Shown here one piece after another: positions 9,204 through 10,670 of a stretch of 10,670 bases of DNA. The notes beneath the pieces were generated by a model, which was not told the origin of the DNA, ran no database searches, and saw only the letters and a program-made list of their open reading frames with translations. The DNA is from Gammaproteobacteria bacterium (GTDB taxonomy: Bacteria; Pseudomonadota; Gammaproteobacteria; Chromatiales; Chromatiaceae). Each line of letters begins with the position of its first letter. The stretch's first letter is position 1. The stretch is taken from positions 1 through 10,670 of the forward strand of contig JAJRUY010000103.1 of the NCBI GenBank assembly GCA_024277555.1, read 5' to 3'. The position numbers and the translations under genes were made by a program.

Positions 9204-10091
9204 TCAATTTGCTCCCATTTTTTTGGCTTGGGCCTTCACAAGTCGTTCCATCATTTTGAGATCACGATCAGGCAAAGCCATCGCTGAATCCACCCACAGC
9301 AATACAATGCGTTTCATCTCATCATGGGTCAGCGGAAACACCTCATCACGCATTGCCAGCACCGCATTCCTGGTCATGGCCGAACGGCCGTGCTTTCTGA
9401 CAAACTGGCGCAAGGCAACTTTCGCCTCTCCGGGTTCGGCAAGCACGTCAATAACGCCCAGCTCGAAAAGTTCTTCTGATGTATAGATCCGACCTGTATT
9501 GATCATGCGCTCCACCTGGGCCGGTGCAATGCGCCGGGAGAGGAATGAATACGCCCCCATCCCTGGAAACATGTTGAATACGACTTCCGGAAATCCAATT
9601 CTTACACCTTTCTCGGCAATGATGACATCACAGGACAATGCCGCCTCGAAGGCTGCTCCCAGGGCATCACCTTCAATCAACGAAACGGTGCGTAGATTCT
9701 GATTGAGGTTGCGGTAGTTGTCATACAACACATCGATGCACAAAAATGCATATTTTTCCAGCGTATCTCGCTTATCTCCGCGAATACAATCCAGAAAGAA
9801 CCCTAGATCCCCACCCAAGCTGAAGATCCCTGGAATTGCAGAAGCCATCACAAGAAAGCCAAAGGGTGGGGTAGATCCCTCCGCAGCATGTGCTTCATTT
9901 ATTTCCTTAACCGATTTCTGAAAACTGCGAAAATCACTCATCAGTGCCGGTGTAAAGCTCGGATGAGGATAGGTGTTCATATTGAACTGCATGACCCGGT
10001 TTGCCGGATCATATTCACAAACAAAGTTTTCGTAGACCCAGTTGTAATCAACAGCCAAGTCCTGCCGAACGGGAAGGTGTTGAGTGAGCAT
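9204..10091 (-). CDS. rpfF: RpfF-type enoyl-CoA hydratase/thioesterase, DSF-family signal synthase
   Basis: This 295-aa crotonase-superfamily enzyme should dehydrate 3-hydroxyacyl-ACP and release a cis-2-unsaturated fatty acid, the diffusible signal factor. FSLGGDLGFFLDCIR (about 90-104) corresponds to the first oxyanion-hole region. GDALGAAFEAALSCDVIIAE (141-160) and the following FPE carry Glu149 and Glu169, which align with catalytic Glu141 and Glu161 of Xanthomonas RpfF, again 20 residues apart. The family segment FPGMGAYSFL follows, and the C-terminal part with WVDSAMALPDRDLKMMERLV also matches RpfF. The frame stays open further upstream, but the ATG at 10091 has an AGGAG Shine-Dalgarno sequence 7 nt before it, and the protein then has the family length (289 aa in Xanthomonas). 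Where xanthomonad RpfF has GGGFE this protein has GAAFE. It converges with rpfC, as in Xanthomonas, so the two use separate promoters. Confidence 0.92.
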   Translation of the reverse strand: MLTQHLPVRQDLAVDYNWVYENFVCEYDPANRVMQFNMNTYPHPSFTPALMSDFRSFQKSVKEINEAHAAEGSTPPFGFLVMASAIPGIFSLGGDLGFFLDCIRGDKRDTLEKYAFLCIDVLYDNYRNLNQNLRTVSLIEGDALGAAFEAALSCDVIIAEKGVRIGFPEVVFNMFPGMGAYSFLSRRIAPAQVERMINTGRIYTSEELFELGVIDVLAEPGEAKVALRQFVRKHGRSAMTRNAVLAMRDEVFPLTHDEMKRIVLLWVDSAMALPDRDLKMMERLVKAQAKKMGAN

Positions 10092-10122
10092 GATATTTCT
10101 CCTATCGTTGGTTGCGTGTACA

Positions 10123-10143
10123 TTTATACATGGAAAAACAACG
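10123..10143 (-). promoter_or_regulatory. Candidate -10 region for rpfF
   Basis: On the minus strand TATAAA (10128-10123) lies 31 nt before the rpfF ATG, which would put the transcript start near 10116 and leave a leader of about 25 nt. A partial -35 (TTGTGC) is present only at a short 15-nt spacing, so the promoter would be weak or activator-dependent. Confidence 0.3.
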
Positions 10144-10181
10144 GCACAATTTGCGCCACCTATCAATACATGCGAGAAATG

Positions 10182-10197
10182 GCACGAACCCTCGTGC
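10182..10197. repeat. Perfect 6-bp inverted repeat GCACGA-ACCC-TCGTGC upstream of rpfF
   Basis: GCACGA (10182-10187) and TCGTGC (10192-10197) are exact inverted arms with a 4-nt spacer, about 55-70 bp upstream of the candidate rpfF -10. It could be an operator half-site pair for an rpfF regulator. There is no T-run, so it is not a terminator. Confidence 0.3.
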
Positions 10198-10301
10198 TGA
10201 CACCCATGGAGAAAAGCCAACCTGCACTTACCCGGCAAGCACCCGAGCCGTACCAACCCGTTGACCTATAGCTTATGGCACAAGCAGGAATTTTGGTACA
10301 G

Positions 10302-10321
10302 AAAAACCCTGGAATACCAGG
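10302..10321 (-). terminator. Intrinsic terminator-like hairpin reading toward rpfF
   Basis: On the minus strand CCTGG (10321-10317), loop TATT and CCAGG (10312-10308) are followed by G and five Ts (10306-10302). The stem is short (5 bp) but GC-rich and the T-run is immediate. It would stop minus-strand transcription coming from the right about 210 nt before the rpfF start codon, either insulating rpfF or attenuating it. Confidence 0.5.
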
Positions 10322-10339
10322 ATAAATTCTGTCCGCGAG

Positions 10340-10357
10340 AAAAAACCTGTGGTTTTT
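10340..10357 (-). terminator. Second terminator-like hairpin, AAAAACC-ACA-GGTTTTTT
   Basis: AAAAACC (10357-10351) and GGTTTTT (10347-10341) pair perfectly across a 3-nt loop on the minus strand, with one further T. The A and T tracts form most of the stem, as in bidirectional terminators. It lies about 20 nt upstream of the first terminator-like hairpin, in tandem with it. The stem is weak because only two pairs are GC. Confidence 0.35.
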
Positions 10358-10538
10358 ACAACAAACCGGGCGGGACGGCAGGTAGCCGCTGCAAAGTCAG
10401 CAGTCCAGCAATGATCTGCAGGTAAGGGAGCCTATCCCGGATATTTCACCAGGACACTGAAATAACAACATAAGATACGGTTTTTATTAACCATTAAATC
10501 TATATTAGCAAAGTACAATATGTTGCCGAGTGTTTGTT

Positions 10539-10662
10539 AAGTCCGCCCTTGCGCCGATCTTGTTGCCCAGAGACGATATTTCTTCACTCATCAATAGCTT
10601 GGGCTATTGATTCGATCAGAAATTCGCCTCTGAACAACAATCTCGGCACAATCATCGGACTT
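10539..10662. repeat. 124-nt imperfect palindrome, possible structured RNA or palindromic mobile repeat
   Basis: The arms 10539-10598 and 10603-10662 are each 60 nt and mirror each other around a TTGG loop. The top stem ATCAATAGC/GCTATTGAT is perfect (9 bp), and the outer end AAGTCCG/CGGACTT is perfect (7 bp). Between them about 28 more Watson-Crick pairs form in blocks. Four mismatches are C-A on the plus strand and therefore G-U wobble pairs if the minus strand is transcribed. No T-run follows either end, and no target-site duplication is visible. It could be a non-coding RNA, a MITE-like palindrome, or part of an element continuing past the edge. Confidence 0.6.
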
Positions 10663-10670
10663 CCTGGTGA

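Larger units (their letters stand above)
10092..10670. other. Non-coding region upstream of rpfF with many inverted repeats
   Basis: No convincing complete gene lies in these 579 nt. The region contains a weak rpfF promoter (10123-10143), a small dyad (10182-10197), two terminator-like hairpins on the minus strand (10302-10321 and 10340-10357), and a GC-rich stretch (about 10366-10440) with several possible stems: CCGGG/CCCGG closing it, CGGC-AGGTA-GCCG, GCTG-CAAAGT-CAGC and GGGA-GCCTA-TCCC. An AT-rich tract (about 10455-10525) and a 124-nt imperfect palindrome (10539-10662) follow. I tried to match the GC-rich stretch to riboswitch classes that I know and could not. Confidence 0.6.

Noticed and set aside
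10092..10256. Longer rpfF with 55 extra N-terminal residues
   Set aside because: The frame is open, but the extension has no ribosome site and does not resemble RpfF; the ATG at 10091 has a strong AGGAG and gives the family length.
10169..10270. 33-codon plus-strand ORF upstream of rpfF
   Set aside because: No ribosome site, no recognisable motif, and it covers the hairpin and promoter region of rpfF.
10340..10440. c-di-GMP (GEMM) or other riboswitch
   Set aside because: GGGACGGCAGGTAGCC recalls parts of GEMM, but the conserved GGGCAAACC and GGGACGCAAAGCC blocks and their order are absent, and I could match no other class that I know.
10575..10625. Hammerhead ribozyme on the minus strand
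   Set aside because: CTGATCGA before the 9-bp stem looks like the CTGATGA core, but it has an inserted C, no GAAA directly follows the stem, and no cleavage-site stem arrangement could be drawn.
10539..10662. Integron attC site
   Set aside because: The length and imperfect palindrome fit, and GTTAAGT at the left resembles the GTTRRRY box, but the right end (CGGACTTCCTGG) has no complementary RYYYAAC box and no cassette or integrase is seen.
10584..10670. C-terminal end of a minus-strand gene entering from the right edge
   Set aside because: Twenty-eight codons are open before TGA at 10586-10584, but this is expected by chance about a quarter of the time, and the frame lies inside the palindrome. 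It cannot be excluded without flanking sequence.
10493..10670. Plus-strand gene start running off the right edge
   Set aside because: One frame is open for nearly 60 codons to the edge, but it has no ATG and no ribosome site, and most of it is the palindrome.

Overview
The window looks like chromosomal DNA of a proteobacterium, most likely a gammaproteobacterium or a close relative. The evidence is a homodimeric-type pyruvate dehydrogenase E1 (AceE, 885 aa), an aceE-aceF-lpdA operon whose E3 subunit carries its own N-terminal lipoyl domain, and a convergent rpfC/rpfF pair of the kind known from xanthomonads. I cannot name the genus.

Layout, left to right. (1) Positions 1-73, minus strand: the first 24 codons of a SpoVT/AbrB-fold DNA-binding protein that runs off the left edge, with a paired repeat in front of it that could be its operator. 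(2) Positions 176-5974, minus strand: the pyruvate dehydrogenase operon aceE-aceF-lpdA, with gaps of 12 and 39 nt. It converts pyruvate to acetyl-CoA. A good extended -10 promoter lies 45 nt upstream of aceE. (3) Positions 5975-6437: a non-coding divergent region holding the aceE promoter, a dyad, a two-armed REPIN-like palindromic repeat and a candidate promoter for the next gene. (4) Positions 6438-8990, plus strand: a hybrid histidine kinase of the RpfC type (membrane sensor, HisKA, HATPase, a degenerate receiver, a true receiver, HPt). (5) Positions 8991-9203: a convergent gap. (6) Positions 9204-10091, minus strand: an RpfF-type crotonase, the synthase of cis-2-unsaturated fatty-acid signals (DSF family). 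(7) Positions 10092-10670: non-coding DNA with two terminator-like hairpins reading toward rpfF, a GC-rich segment with several possible stems, and a 124-nt imperfect palindrome at the right edge.

How the parts work together. RpfF should make a diffusible fatty-acid signal. RpfC should sense it and relay phosphate through receiver and HPt domains to a response regulator; in Xanthomonas this is the c-di-GMP phosphodiesterase RpfG, which is not in this window. The pdh operon is central metabolism and is probably a neighbour only, although it supplies acetyl-CoA for fatty-acid synthesis and hence the acyl precursors of such signals.

The least explained parts are the edge palindrome, whose mismatches fit a folded minus-strand RNA better than a plus-strand one, and the extra degenerate receiver domain in the RpfC-like kinase. 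I did not find a clear new multi-gene system.
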